This document shows positions 14,260-23,004 of a DNA stretch of 45,954 nt, piece after piece (position 1 is the stretch's first letter; each line of letters opens with the position of its first letter). The translations under genes and the position numbers were made by a program. The notes beneath the pieces were generated by a model, which saw only the letters and a program-made list of their open reading frames with translations, had not been told where the DNA came from and did no database searches. Source of the stretch: an uncultured Kiritimatiellota bacterium (GTDB lineage: Bacteria; Verrucomicrobiota; Kiritimatiellia; RFP12; UBA1067); NCBI GenBank assembly GCA_934654805.1, contig CAKUGW010000008.1:1-45954 (forward strand), written 5' to 3'.

Positions 14260-15516
14260 ATGAAGGACAGCATTTCCAAGACGCTTGACGTTTATTGGGG
14301 CACTTCGCGTGTCGGATTCTACGACAAGTTTGTGAGCGGTTCAGAGCAGTTTACCTATGACAAGGGGTATCTGTCTTCTGCGGTTGCGCAACCCATCTCG
14401 CACTCGCTCCCCCTTCGAGAGGAACCGTTCAGCGGCCCTGAACTGCGTCCGTTCTTTGCGGGGCTTCTTCCTGAGGAATCTCAAAGAAGCCGAATTGCCT
14501 CTTACCTTGGAATTGCCGAGACAAATGACTTCGCCTTTTTGGAGGCACTTGGTGGTGAATGTGCGGGCGCATTGACAATTCTTCCGCAGAACGCAACGCC
14601 AAGCCAATGTGCAAACGGGTTTGTTCCAAAGACTGTGTCCGAACTCGCTGACCTCATCGAGACGCTCCCGCTTCGTCCGTTGCTGGTTGGCGAGCGTGGC
14701 CTTCGCCTGTCCCTTGCTGGAGCGCAAAGCAAGCTGCCGGTGATTGTTCGGGGCGAGAAGATGGGGTTGCCTGTCGGAAACGAACCCAGCACGCATATTC
14801 TCAAGCCCGAACTGTCCGAATGGTTCAAGGGCATTGCGCTCAACGAACACTGTTGCATGACGTTGGCCCGGCATCTTGGGCTCGCTGTTCCGAGAACGCA
14901 ATTCCTGCAGATTGGCCGTTTCCCGTGTTTGCTTGTCGAGCGCTATGATCGCGTGACAGATGCCAAGACGGGACTTGTCCATCGCATTCATCAGGAAGAC
15001 TTTTGCCAGGCGCTTGGCCGAACGCCCGAGCAGAAATACCAAGTGGAAGGAGGCCCCCTCGTGCGCGAAGTCGTGCGCCTCATCCGCTCTGGCTGGTCGA
15101 CGGCTCCTGCGCTTGATGTGTTGGCGTTCGTGGACTTGCTGATGTTCAATGCCGTCATTGGGAATGCAGACGCCCACGGCAAGAACTATTCGATGCTTTA
15201 CCGTTCAGGTGCGCGGCGGTTGGCGCCGGGGTACGATCTTGTGTCGACTGTCTTCTGGCCGACCCTCGCCAAAAGCCCGGCCATGAAGATCGGCGGCAGC
15301 GACTCCATCGACTCAATCTGCTATGGGCATTGGAAAAAGATGTCCGCTGAACTCCATCTTGGTTTTCCGCAACTCCTCAAGCGTCTTCAGACGCTTTGCA
15401 AAGGCGTGTGCGATGCAACCGTTCATGCGCTCGGACTTCCGCAGGGCTGCGCATCTGTCCTTCAGCTCATACAGGAACGGGCCGAGAAAATCTCTCGAAC
15501 GACGCGCACTGCGTGA
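14260..15516 (+). CDS. hipA: HipA-type serine/threonine kinase toxin
   Basis: This 418-residue toxin of the HipA family has the N-terminal HipA_N domain (DVYWGTSRVGFYDKFVSG, LRPFFAGLLPEE), then LSLAGAQSKLPV at about 150-160 and the catalytic NADAHGKNYS near residue 300. LVERYDRV and APGYDLVST, both typical kinase-core segments, are present. Known HipA kinases phosphorylate glutamyl-tRNA synthetase or other targets and cause growth arrest. The ATG at 14260 is preferred over a TTG at 14254 that overlaps the hipB stop. All key motifs are intact, so the toxin is probably functional. It converges with the minus-strand surface-protein gene 26 bp downstream. Confidence 0.93.
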   Translation: MKDSISKTLDVYWGTSRVGFYDKFVSGSEQFTYDKGYLSSAVAQPISHSLPLREEPFSGPELRPFFAGLLPEESQRSRIASYLGIAETNDFAFLEALGGECAGALTILPQNATPSQCANGFVPKTVSELADLIETLPLRPLLVGERGLRLSLAGAQSKLPVIVRGEKMGLPVGNEPSTHILKPELSEWFKGIALNEHCCMTLARHLGLAVPRTQFLQIGRFPCLLVERYDRVTDAKTGLVHRIHQEDFCQALGRTPEQKYQVEGGPLVREVVRLIRSGWSTAPALDVLAFVDLLMFNAVIGNADAHGKNYSMLYRSGARRLAPGYDLVSTVFWPTLAKSPAMKIGGSDSIDSICYGHWKKMSAELHLGFPQLLKRLQTLCKGVCDATVHALGLPQGCASVLQLIQERAEKISRTTRTA

Positions 15517-15542
15517 GAGCGTGTGTCTGAGATACGGTAACG

Positions 15543-17453
15543 TTAAGGCAATACGACTTCGGCCTTGAAGAATCGGAACGCTGATTCGTTGCCGTCGGGT
15601 ACTTCCGACCAGTCCGCGTCTTCAATCCGCGCCTTGCCCAGTGTGCGGATACGTGGTGCGAGCGATGAGCCAGAGCCGTCTTCCGTGTGGCTGAACGTGA
15701 AGATTGGCTTTCCGTCTTTCAGCTCGAATGAGATGATGCGAAAGTCGTCGTCTGCTTGTTCTGGGTCACACCCCAGCAGATAGCATTCCCAGACTTTCCG
15801 TCCGTTCGCCGCCACGTCTGCCGCTGTTCGCACCGTCTTCTGCCCAAGCCAGTCGCCGGGAACTGTCACCGTTTTGCTGTCGCCCACATCCACCACTTCA
15901 GAAACAGGATGGACGTAAAAGCAATAGTCGCGAACACATGCGCCACCATCCTTGTCATATGCGCTGAGGCGTACGCGCTTCGCTCCCGCAGTCGTAAACG
16001 TGATCGCCTTTGTGAGTTTGCTGGCACTCACGTCTATCGTGGATTTTTCAGAGGTTCCCTCGTACTCCCAACAGACACTCATCGCTTTTTGGTCGTTCTC
16101 CACATCGTCTACCGTCCAGGCAAGCGAATAAGGCGTGCCAATTGTGGCGGGAATCATGCTCTGCGTTGCTTCGTCCGTACCGATCTCTGGCGCGACATTC
16201 TGAACCGTGAAGGAGAACGTGCCCTCTTGGTAGCACTCAGCCAATGTCTTCGTCGCATCCAGCGACGGCGTGTTCGTTGTCACACGCGCCCGGAGGCGGA
16301 AACCCGCACTTGCGCTCTGTGGCGTGCCGTCAAGCGCAGTGAAGAAGACGCTTTGCTGCGTGACGGGGCTCTGGAACTGCAAGTCCGTGGTGTTCAGGAC
16401 GGGTAATGCGTAGTTGCCGTCATCTGTACCCACGCGCTCAACGTCAAGGTGGACGGTAAGGCGTCCCGCACCCAGCATGGTTGGCGGTACAGTGAGGGCT
16501 ACGTTGATGCGACCTCGTGTACTTCCTGTCTCGGTTTCGTCGAAGACGGCACTGTTGTTGAGAGAAGTCAGCGCGATGGTCGGCGCGTTCAGCGTTTCGA
16601 CGAAGACCGTAAAGGGATTCTCGTCCGCCGCAAGCCTTTCGTCAGGCGACATGTCTTTGTCGTAGACTTGAACGGTCATCTTGTTCCTGCCGATTGCCGA
16701 GAATGCATGTGGGATCTGCTGTCCGTATGGGTTCCCATACAGCGTTACGGTCTTCGAGACCGAGCCATTCTCATAGAAGCGGACGATCGTCTCGAAGCCA
16801 TCGTCTTCAAGGTCGATGTCGCTCGGATCGTAGGCTTCAACCTCGAACACGTTCTGTATGCCCACGACGGCCTGTGCCATTCCTCCGCTCGTCCCATATA
16901 TGAAAGCGCCATCCATCATCGAGACCGAGAGCACGGACGGAACGGCGTTTGTCACGTTGAGCGTAATGACATCCGAATCCCAGTCGGCGATGATGTTCGT
17001 ATCGTCGTTCGGATCTGGTGTGCTGCGCACGATGACTTTGTACGAGAGCGCACAATTCGGCCAGCCGTCCCTCAACGCGAGATAGGTGGGCATCGCCGAG
17101 GCTGAATAGGCAGAAATCCTAATGCCTTTTGTGAACGCAACAGGGCAATCGACAAGCGCGCGTGACGGCCCGTCAATCGGTTCAAGGAACAGGTAGCCGT
17201 CAGAATAATTGAACATTTCGGTGAATGCGAAGGAGAGTTTGGCCGTCTCGCCTTCGCAGTAAGTCTTTTGAGGGCCATCTGCCGTGACCAAGATTTTCTT
17301 GTCTGGTAGATGCGTTGGGGAATTCGTGGCACATGTCTCTGCGTGGTCGTGATTGACTGCCGATGTGTCGGCGAAAAGCCCATGCGTGAGGTTGTAATTC
17401 CAACGGACAGGCGCGGGGGGAATAATGTATTCTGTGCGGTGTCGGGAGAACGT
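15543..17453 (-). pseudogene. C-terminal part of a large surface protein, 5' end missing
   Basis: A long minus-strand frame encodes about 635 residues of an extracellular repeat protein but has no credible start: upstream of about 17453 it becomes antisense to the QueD-like gene. The protein has several beta-sandwich-like modules (phrases such as YDKDMSPDERLAADENPF, EGTFSFTVQNVAPEIG, YSLAWTVDDVENDQKAM) resembling PKD/Ig-like repeats. It ends with a conserved terminal domain (VWECYLLGCDPEQADDDFRI, then FTFSHTEDGSG, RFFKAEVVLP). That ending is common in secreted proteins of Verrucomicrobiota-type bacteria. The simplest reading is that the 5' part was lost in a rearrangement that placed the QueD-like gene here. 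Translation from an internal ATG cannot be excluded. Confidence 0.65.
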
Positions 17454-17492
17454 CTCTCTCGGCACAACCACAAACAAGAAAGGAACACGCAC

Positions 17493-18098
17493 ATGAACAC
17501 GAACAAGAACTGCACCTGCACCACCATCCGCTCCGTCGCGCACCTCGACATCCAGTATGCCCACCGCTTCTACGGATTCAGGGGCGAGGCCCGATACTTG
17601 CACGGGCACACCGGCGGACTGACCATTGAGGTCGAGGATTCGGTCAATCCCGGCGTCAACATGGTGTTCCCCTGCAACGAGATCCAGAAGACGGCTTGGG
17701 AGGTTCTCAAGAACTTCGACCATGCGCTCGTCCTGCGCGAAGACGATCCGCTTCTGCCGGCCGTCCTCGCCGTCTACGAGCAGGAGGGCATCCGCAACGG
17801 CACGCCGACGAACACGATGAAGGGGCCCGCGTTCAAGACGGAGCTCTGCACTGCCTATCCCGAATGCCGGCTCGTCGTCACGAAGGAGACGATGACCGTC
17901 GAGGGATTCATCAAGATGGTGTACGAGCTCCTGAAGGACAAGCTCAACATCGTGAAGATCACTTTCACGAGCGGCGTCAACGCGGCGACGGCGTCGTTCC
18001 CGTCTCGCCTGTCGCTTGACCGCTGTCCGCTCTGCGGCATCGCGCTCAAGGACGGCGTCTGCCCGAAGTGCGGCTACCGTGCGCCTGACCGCACCTGA
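17493..18098 (+). CDS. queD: QueD-like 6-pyruvoyltetrahydropterin synthase family protein with zinc ribbon
   Basis: This 201-residue protein of the PTPS/QueD family normally would convert dihydroneopterin triphosphate to 6-carboxytetrahydropterin for queuosine synthesis. Zinc-ligand segments are visible: AHRFYGFRGEARYLHGHTG at about residues 23-41, NFDHALVLREDDP, and TVEGFIKMVYELL. The catalytic cysteine usually four residues before HGH is replaced by alanine (EARYLHGH), with a glutamate one residue earlier, as in some non-canonical PTPS types. The C-terminus carries a four-cysteine zinc ribbon, CPLCGIALKDGVCPKCGY, absent from standard QueD. The ATG at 17493 follows AAGAAAGGAAC. No other queuosine gene is nearby, so the reaction is uncertain. 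Confidence 0.8.
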   Translation: MNTNKNCTCTTIRSVAHLDIQYAHRFYGFRGEARYLHGHTGGLTIEVEDSVNPGVNMVFPCNEIQKTAWEVLKNFDHALVLREDDPLLPAVLAVYEQEGIRNGTPTNTMKGPAFKTELCTAYPECRLVVTKETMTVEGFIKMVYELLKDKLNIVKITFTSGVNAATASFPSRLSLDRCPLCGIALKDGVCPKCGYRAPDRT

Positions 18099-18281
18099 GG
18101 AATCCGTCCGAACCGTCCGTCGCGGCGCTGGCAGAGCGCGCAGTCGATTTCTGGGTATCCGCCGCAGCCTGTCTGTGCTCGTTCAGATGTCTCAGGTCCT
18201 CGCCCTGACACGTTGTGAGCGCTTGACGGGGGACGGGCGGCACAAGGCGTCGTTTCGCTTGCCATTGATTTGGACGCGGAG

Positions 18282-18294
18282 TTTTTGCTATAAT
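18282..18294 (+). promoter_or_regulatory. Polyamine operon promoter
   Basis: TTTTTGCTATAAT, with its -10 hexamer at 18289-18294, has the same core as the antiporter promoter. Transcription should begin near 18300, leaving a leader of almost 190 bases before the speA start at 18488. The 180 bases between 18099 and 18281 contain no gene I can support. Confidence 0.65.
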
Positions 18295-18297
18295 TCC

Positions 18298-18465
18298 GCC
18301 CGTCCCTTGAACTGCTCCTCGGGAGTATGGAATTCGGGCTGTTGTTCACTGACCTCAGAAGGTGGTAGATTAAATGGCAAGAACCGTACCTGCGGGTGCA
18401 GGAATGCCGGTTGCAAGACGGCGCGGCAACGAGCCGCCCCGGCCGTCTGCCGCTTTCTTCAGGCC
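18298..18465 (+). ncRNA. Structured 5' leader of the polyamine operon
   Basis: The leader can form several consecutive stems: GCCCG (18298-18302) with CGGGC (18335-18339), enclosing CTCC-TCG-GGAG; an ACCT-CAGA-AGGT hairpin; AACCG/CGGTT enclosing CCTGC/GCAGG (18382-18412); and GACGG/CCGTC enclosing GCGGC-AACGA-GCCGC (18417-18447). A short T-rich stretch (CTTTCTT) follows the last one, which could make it a weak attenuator. I do not recognise it as a known riboswitch class. It could be a regulatory leader sensing arginine, SAM or polyamines, or an independent small RNA. Confidence 0.45.
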
Positions 18466-18487
18466 GACATGTTGAGGAGAAGGTGGC

Positions 18488-19927
18488 GTGAATCAGAACC
18501 TGACGCCGTTGGCGGACGCCCTGGATCGGCAGCGCATTAACCGGCTGGCCCACTTCGACGTGCCGGCGCACAAGAGCGGTCGCGGGAATCCGGAGCTGAC
18601 GGAATGCCTGGGCGCGCGGGCGATGGCCATGGACGTCAACTCCATGAAGCCGCTCGACAATCTCGGGCATCCCGTCTCGGTCATCAAGGAGGCCCAGCGC
18701 CTGGCGGCCGAGGCGTTTGGCGCGGACGACGCGTTCTTCATGGTGAACGGCACGACCTCTGCCGTCCAGGCGATGATCATGTCCACCTGTTCGTCCGGCG
18801 ACGAGATCATCCTGCCGCGCAACGTCCATCGCAGCGCCATCAATGCGCTGGTCGTCTGCGGCGCGATTCCCGTCTACATCAACCCGGGCACGGACAAGCG
18901 GCTGGGCATCCCGCTTGGCATGAGCGTGGCGGACGTGAAGCGGGCGATTGCCGCGCATCCGGCGGCGAAGGCGATTCTCGTCAACAACCCGACTTACTAC
19001 GGCATCTGCTCGAACCTGGTCGAGATCGTGAAGGTCGCCCATGCGGCGGGGATGCGCGTCCTCGCGGACGAGGCGCACGGCACGCACTTCTACTTCCATG
19101 ACGAGCTGCCGATCTCGGCGATGGCGACCGGCTGCGACATGGCGGCGGTCTCCATCCACAAGACGGGCGGCTCGCTGACGCAGAGCTCGGTTCTCCTGAC
19201 GCGGCGACCGGTGAATCCGGACTATGTGCGACAGGTCATCACGCTCACGCAGTCCACGTCGGCCTCCTACCTGCTGCTGTCCTCCCTCGACATCGCGCGC
19301 CGCAATCTCTTCTTTCGCGGACATGCCATGTACCAGAAGACGATGGACTTCGCGGACTATGCGCGCGAGGAGATCAATGCGCTTGGCGGCTACTACGCCT
19401 TTGGCCCCGAGCTGGTGGACGGCGACACGGTCTACGCCTTTGACCGCACGAAGCTTTCGGTCCATACGCGGGACATCGGCTTGGCGGGGATCGAGGTCTA
19501 CGACCACCTTCGCGACGACTACGGCATCCAGATCGAGTTCGGCGACATCGGCAACCTCCTGGCGATCATCTCGTGCGGCGACCGCATGATGGACATCGAG
19601 CGCCTCATCTCCGCGCTGGAAGAGATCAAGCGCCAGCGCGAGAAGAGCCCCATCGGGCTCTTTGACCACGAATACGTCGATCCGGTGATCGTCCTGCCCC
19701 CGCAGGAGGCGTTCTACGCGAAGAAGCGCCGCGTGCCGATGCGCGAGTCGACGGGGCTTGTCGCGGGCGAGTTCGTGATGAGCTATCCGCCCGGCATCCC
19801 GATTGTCGCGCCGGGCGAGCGCATGACGCCCGATGTCCTCGCCCACATTCTCTTCGCGAAAGAGAAGGGGTGCTTCATGACGGGAACGGAAGACATGAAC
19901 CTTGACTACATCAACGTGCTGGCCTGA
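18488..19927 (+). CDS. speA: Arginine decarboxylase, PLP-dependent (Orn/Lys/Arg decarboxylase family)
   Basis: This 479-residue PLP enzyme of the group III decarboxylase fold lacks the N-terminal wing domain, matching the length and style of Bacillus SpeA. Motifs include AHFDVPAHKSGRG, FMVNGTTSAVQAMIMS, LADEAHGTHFYFH, the PLP-lysine segment SIHKTGGSLTQSSVLLT near residue 225, and the C-terminal PPGIPIVAPGE. The probable reaction is arginine to agmatine plus CO2, which fits the aminopropyltransferase and agmatinase genes that follow. Lysine or ornithine activity cannot be excluded by sequence. The start is GTG at 18488, preceded by GGAGAAGG. speE begins 2 bp after the stop. Confidence 0.9.
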   Translation: MNQNLTPLADALDRQRINRLAHFDVPAHKSGRGNPELTECLGARAMAMDVNSMKPLDNLGHPVSVIKEAQRLAAEAFGADDAFFMVNGTTSAVQAMIMSTCSSGDEIILPRNVHRSAINALVVCGAIPVYINPGTDKRLGIPLGMSVADVKRAIAAHPAAKAILVNNPTYYGICSNLVEIVKVAHAAGMRVLADEAHGTHFYFHDELPISAMATGCDMAAVSIHKTGGSLTQSSVLLTRRPVNPDYVRQVITLTQSTSASYLLLSSLDIARRNLFFRGHAMYQKTMDFADYAREEINALGGYYAFGPELVDGDTVYAFDRTKLSVHTRDIGLAGIEVYDHLRDDYGIQIEFGDIGNLLAIISCGDRMMDIERLISALEEIKRQREKSPIGLFDHEYVDPVIVLPPQEAFYAKKRRVPMRESTGLVAGEFVMSYPPGIPIVAPGERMTPDVLAHILFAKEKGCFMTGTEDMNLDYINVLA

Positions 19928-19929
19928 CG

Positions 19930-20799
19930 ATGCAAACCGAACTCTGGTACACCGACGAACACACGCGGGACGTGCGCTTTTCCATGAAGACGACCAAGCA
20001 GATCGTCTCGCGCAAGAGCTCCGTCCAGCAGATCGACATACTTGACACGCCGGCCTACGGTCGCGTGCTGGTCCTTGACGGCGGCCTCATGATGACCGAG
20101 AAGGACGAATTCATCTACCACGAGATGCTGGCGCATGTGCCGATGGCCGTGCATCCGCGCGCGAAGAACGTGCTTGTGATCGGAGGCGGCGACGGCGGGA
20201 CCGTGCGGGAGCTGACGAAGTACCGTTCGATCGAGACGATTGACCTCGTCGAGGTCGACAAGTCCGTCGTCCTGCTCGCCAAGAAGCACTTGCCGTTCGT
20301 CTCTTCGAAGCTGAAGGACCGTCGCGTCAAGGTCTGGTTCGAGGAGGGGCTTCGCTATGTGCGCGGCAAGAAGGCCGAGTACGATCTCATCATCGTCGAC
20401 TCGTCCGATCCGTACGGCCCGGCCGAGGGCTTCTTCACGCGCGAGTTCTACGGCACGTGCTACAAGGCCCTCCGCGACGACGGCATTCTCATCAACCAGC
20501 ACGAAAGCCCGTTCTACGCGGCGCACCAGCGGTCCGTCCGCGATGCGCATCGGCACATCGTGATGGAGTTCCCCGTCTCGACGGTCTATCAGGCGCACAT
20601 CCCGAGCTATCCGTCGGGACATTGGCTCTTTGGGTTCGCCTCGAAGAAATACCATCCGATCGGCAACCTTGACGAAGCGCGCTGGAACAAGCTGCGAATC
20701 AGCACGCGCTACTACAATACGGCGCTGCACCGCGGCGCTTTCGCATTGCCGAACTACGTGCTGGACATCCTGAAGGAAGAGGAGGAGACCTCCCGCTGA
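19930..20799 (+). CDS. speE: Aminopropyltransferase (spermidine synthase family)
   Basis: This 289-residue protein closely follows the Bacillus SpeE pattern: ELWYTDEHTRDVRFSMK at the start, VLVLDGGLMMTEKDEFIYHE, the nucleotide-binding VLVIGGGDGGTVRELTKY, DSSDPYGPAEGFF with the catalytic aspartate, and IPSYPSGHWLFGFASKKYHP. It transfers an aminopropyl group from decarboxylated SAM to putrescine or, in some bacteria, to agmatine. No SAM decarboxylase gene (speD) is present in the operon. It lies 2 bp after speA and 18 bp before speB, so the three are cotranscribed. The acceptor amine is not predictable here; agmatine would give N1-aminopropylagmatine, a substrate for the next enzyme in thermophiles. 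Confidence 0.92.
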   Translation: MQTELWYTDEHTRDVRFSMKTTKQIVSRKSSVQQIDILDTPAYGRVLVLDGGLMMTEKDEFIYHEMLAHVPMAVHPRAKNVLVIGGGDGGTVRELTKYRSIETIDLVEVDKSVVLLAKKHLPFVSSKLKDRRVKVWFEEGLRYVRGKKAEYDLIIVDSSDPYGPAEGFFTREFYGTCYKALRDDGILINQHESPFYAAHQRSVRDAHRHIVMEFPVSTVYQAHIPSYPSGHWLFGFASKKYHPIGNLDEARWNKLRISTRYYNTALHRGAFALPNYVLDILKEEEETSR

Positions 20800-20817
20800 G
20801 CGGAGGCTCGGATACGG

Positions 20818-21696
20818 GTGAAAGCGCAGGCCAACCAGTTCATCGGGTGCGACAAGCCCTTTGAGGACGCGCGAATCGTTCTCTTCGGCGCACCTTACGA
20901 TTCGACGACGTCCTTTCGTCCCGGGACGCGCTTCGGGCCGGACGTGATGCGGCGTGAGAGCTTTGGCATCGAGACGTATTCGATGCGGCTCGACCGCGAT
21001 CTCGCCGACGACGCGTCTGTCTTTGACGCGGGCGACCTGGAGCTGCCGTTTGGCGATCCGGCGGCGGCTCTCGCGCAGGTCGAGGCGCGCGCGGACGAGA
21101 TTCTCGCGGCCGGGAAGACGCCGTGTCTCCTGGGCGGCGAGCATCTGGTCACGCTGGGCGCCGTCCGGGCGGCGGCGAAAAGGCGCCCCGACCTGCGGAT
21201 CGTCCACTTCGACGCGCATGCCGACCTGCGCACGGACTATCTCGGCAATCCGCTTTCGCACGCCTCGGTGATGCGCCGTTGCCATGATCTGCTGGGCGAT
21301 GGGCGCATCTACCAGTTCGGCGTCCGTTCGGGGACGCGTGACGAACGCCAGTTCATGCGCGACGGGCACGTGACGGCGGAGCTCTTCTCGGACGCGACGC
21401 TGGAGTCGGTCGTTGCCGCGCTGGGGCCGACCGCGCCGGTCTACCTGACGGTGGACCTGGACGTGCTGGATCCGGCGGAGTTCCCGGGGACGGGCACGCC
21501 GGAGGCGGGCGGACTCGGCTACGAGCGCCTGCGGCAGTCCCTGATGGAAATCTTCTCGCGCCTCGATGTCGTCGCGTTCGATCTCGTCGAGCTGGCCCCG
21601 GCCTTGGACACGAGCGGCCGTTCGACGGCCCTCGCGTGCAAGCTGCTGCGGGAGTGCCTGCTCGCGCACGCATCCTCCCGGACGGCTTCACGCTAA
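20818..21696 (+). CDS. speB: Agmatinase / ureohydrolase
   Basis: This 292-residue enzyme of the arginase/agmatinase superfamily has binuclear manganese ligands in GGEHLVTLGAV, IVHFDAHADLR and LTVDLDVLDPAEFPGTGTPE, followed by DLVELAPALDTSGRSTALA. It hydrolyses agmatine to putrescine and urea, or aminopropylagmatine to spermidine and urea. Position after speA and speE supports a polyamine role over arginase. The GTG start at 20818 is preceded by GCGGAGGCTCGGATACGG. A purine-rich ribosome-binding site and a new ATG follow 24 bp after its stop. The sequence is complete. Confidence 0.92.
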   Translation: MKAQANQFIGCDKPFEDARIVLFGAPYDSTTSFRPGTRFGPDVMRRESFGIETYSMRLDRDLADDASVFDAGDLELPFGDPAAALAQVEARADEILAAGKTPCLLGGEHLVTLGAVRAAAKRRPDLRIVHFDAHADLRTDYLGNPLSHASVMRRCHDLLGDGRIYQFGVRSGTRDERQFMRDGHVTAELFSDATLESVVAALGPTAPVYLTVDLDVLDPAEFPGTGTPEAGGLGYERLRQSLMEIFSRLDVVAFDLVELAPALDTSGRSTALACKLLRECLLAHASSRTASR

Positions 21697-21720
21697 CCAA
21701 CAGAAGAAAGGAAACGAGTC

Positions 21721-23004
21721 ATGGCGAAGAAGGTTTTGCTCATCGGCGCGGGCGGGGTCGCCGGCGTCGCGGCGGCGAAGATGTGCCGCAACCCCGAGAC
21801 GTTCGGCGAGGTCCTGGTCGCGTCGCGCACCGAGGCGCGCTGCAAGGCGCTCAAGGCCGGCATCGAGGCGCGGCCGTGGTTCGCGGAGAAGGGCGCGACG
21901 ACGCGGCTCTCCACCGCGCAGGTCGACGCGATGGACGTGCCGCGCCTGACGGCGCTCATCCGCGACTTCAAGCCGGACCTCGTGATGAACATCGCGCTTC
22001 CCTATCAGGACCTCGCGATCATGGACGCCTGCCTCGCCGCCGGCGTCAGCTACCTCGACACGGCGAACTACGAGCCGCCGGAAGAGGCGCATTTCGAGTA
22101 TTCGTGGCAGTGGGCCTACCGCGAGCGGTTCGAGAAGGCGGGCCTCACGGCGATTCTCGGATGCGGCTTCGACCCCGGCGTGACGCAGGTCTTCGCGGCC
22201 TATGCGCAGAAGCACTACTTCGACACGATCGAGACCCTCGACATCCTCGACTGCAACGGCGGCGACCACGGCTATCCGTTCGCGACGAACTTCAACCCCG
22301 AGATCAACATCCGCGAGGTCGCGGCGAAGGGCAGCTATTGGGTGGCCGACCCCAAGGACGACGCGCCCGAAGTCCCCGTCGAGAACCGCAAGGCCTTCGA
22401 CAAGGGCTATTGGGTCGAGACGGCGCCGATGGCGATCAAGCGCGAATACGACTTCGACCAGGTCGGGAGAAAGGACATGTACCTCCTTCATCACGAGGAA
22501 CTCGAGTCGCTGGGCTGCAACCTGAAGGGCATCCGGCGCATCCGCTTCTTCATGACGTTCGGGCAGAGCTATCTGACGCACCTGAAGTGCCTTGAGAACG
22601 TCGGCCTCACGCGCATCGACTCCATCGACTTCAAGGGACAGAAGATCGTCCCGATCGAGTTCCTCAAGGCGCTTCTGCCCGACCCCGCGTCCCTCGGCCC
22701 GCGCACGAAGGGCAAGACGAACATCGGCTGCATTTTCCACGGCCTCAAGGACGGCAAGACGGTCGACTACTACGTCTACAACGTCTGTGACCACCAGGCC
22801 TGCTACGCCGAGGTCGGCTCCCAGGCGATCAGCTACACGACGGGCGTTCCCGCGATGATCGGGGCGAAGATGTTTCTGGAGGGGAAGTGGACGACGCCGG
22901 GCGTGCACACGTGCGAGGAGTTCGACCCCGACCCGTTCATGGCCGAGCTGAATGTCCAGGGCCTTCCGTGGCGGGAGAGCTTCGACCCGGTGAAGGTGCC
23001 GTGA
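21721..23004 (+). CDS. Carboxynorspermidine/carboxyspermidine dehydrogenase
   Basis: This 427-residue NAD(P)-dependent enzyme of the saccharopine dehydrogenase fold has Rossmann motif LIGAGGVAGVAAAK at residues 6-19. Further family features are NIALPYQDLAIMDACLAAGV, YLDTANYEPPEEAHFEYSW, GCGFDPGVTQVFAAYA and CNGGDHGYPFATNFNPEINI. The family condenses aspartate beta-semialdehyde with putrescine or 1,3-diaminopropane and reduces the Schiff base to carboxyspermidine or carboxynorspermidine. The start at 21721 follows GAAAGGAAACGAGTC. Its stop overlaps the next start (GTGA), and that next gene encodes the matching decarboxylase, so the assignment is secure. Confidence 0.93.
   Translation: MAKKVLLIGAGGVAGVAAAKMCRNPETFGEVLVASRTEARCKALKAGIEARPWFAEKGATTRLSTAQVDAMDVPRLTALIRDFKPDLVMNIALPYQDLAIMDACLAAGVSYLDTANYEPPEEAHFEYSWQWAYRERFEKAGLTAILGCGFDPGVTQVFAAYAQKHYFDTIETLDILDCNGGDHGYPFATNFNPEINIREVAAKGSYWVADPKDDAPEVPVENRKAFDKGYWVETAPMAIKREYDFDQVGRKDMYLLHHEELESLGCNLKGIRRIRFFMTFGQSYLTHLKCLENVGLTRIDSIDFKGQKIVPIEFLKALLPDPASLGPRTKGKTNIGCIFHGLKDGKTVDYYVYNVCDHQACYAEVGSQAISYTTGVPAMIGAKMFLEGKWTTPGVHTCEEFDPDPFMAELNVQGLPWRESFDPVKVP

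Noticed and set aside
18298..18465. SAM, lysine, guanidine or cobalamin riboswitch in the speA leader
   Set aside because: Stems are present but the conserved core bases of those classes could not be found; retained only as an unknown structured leader.
18074..19846. 590-codon minus-strand frame opposite speA
   Set aside because: Mirror frame of a well-supported decarboxylase gene; no recognisable motif.
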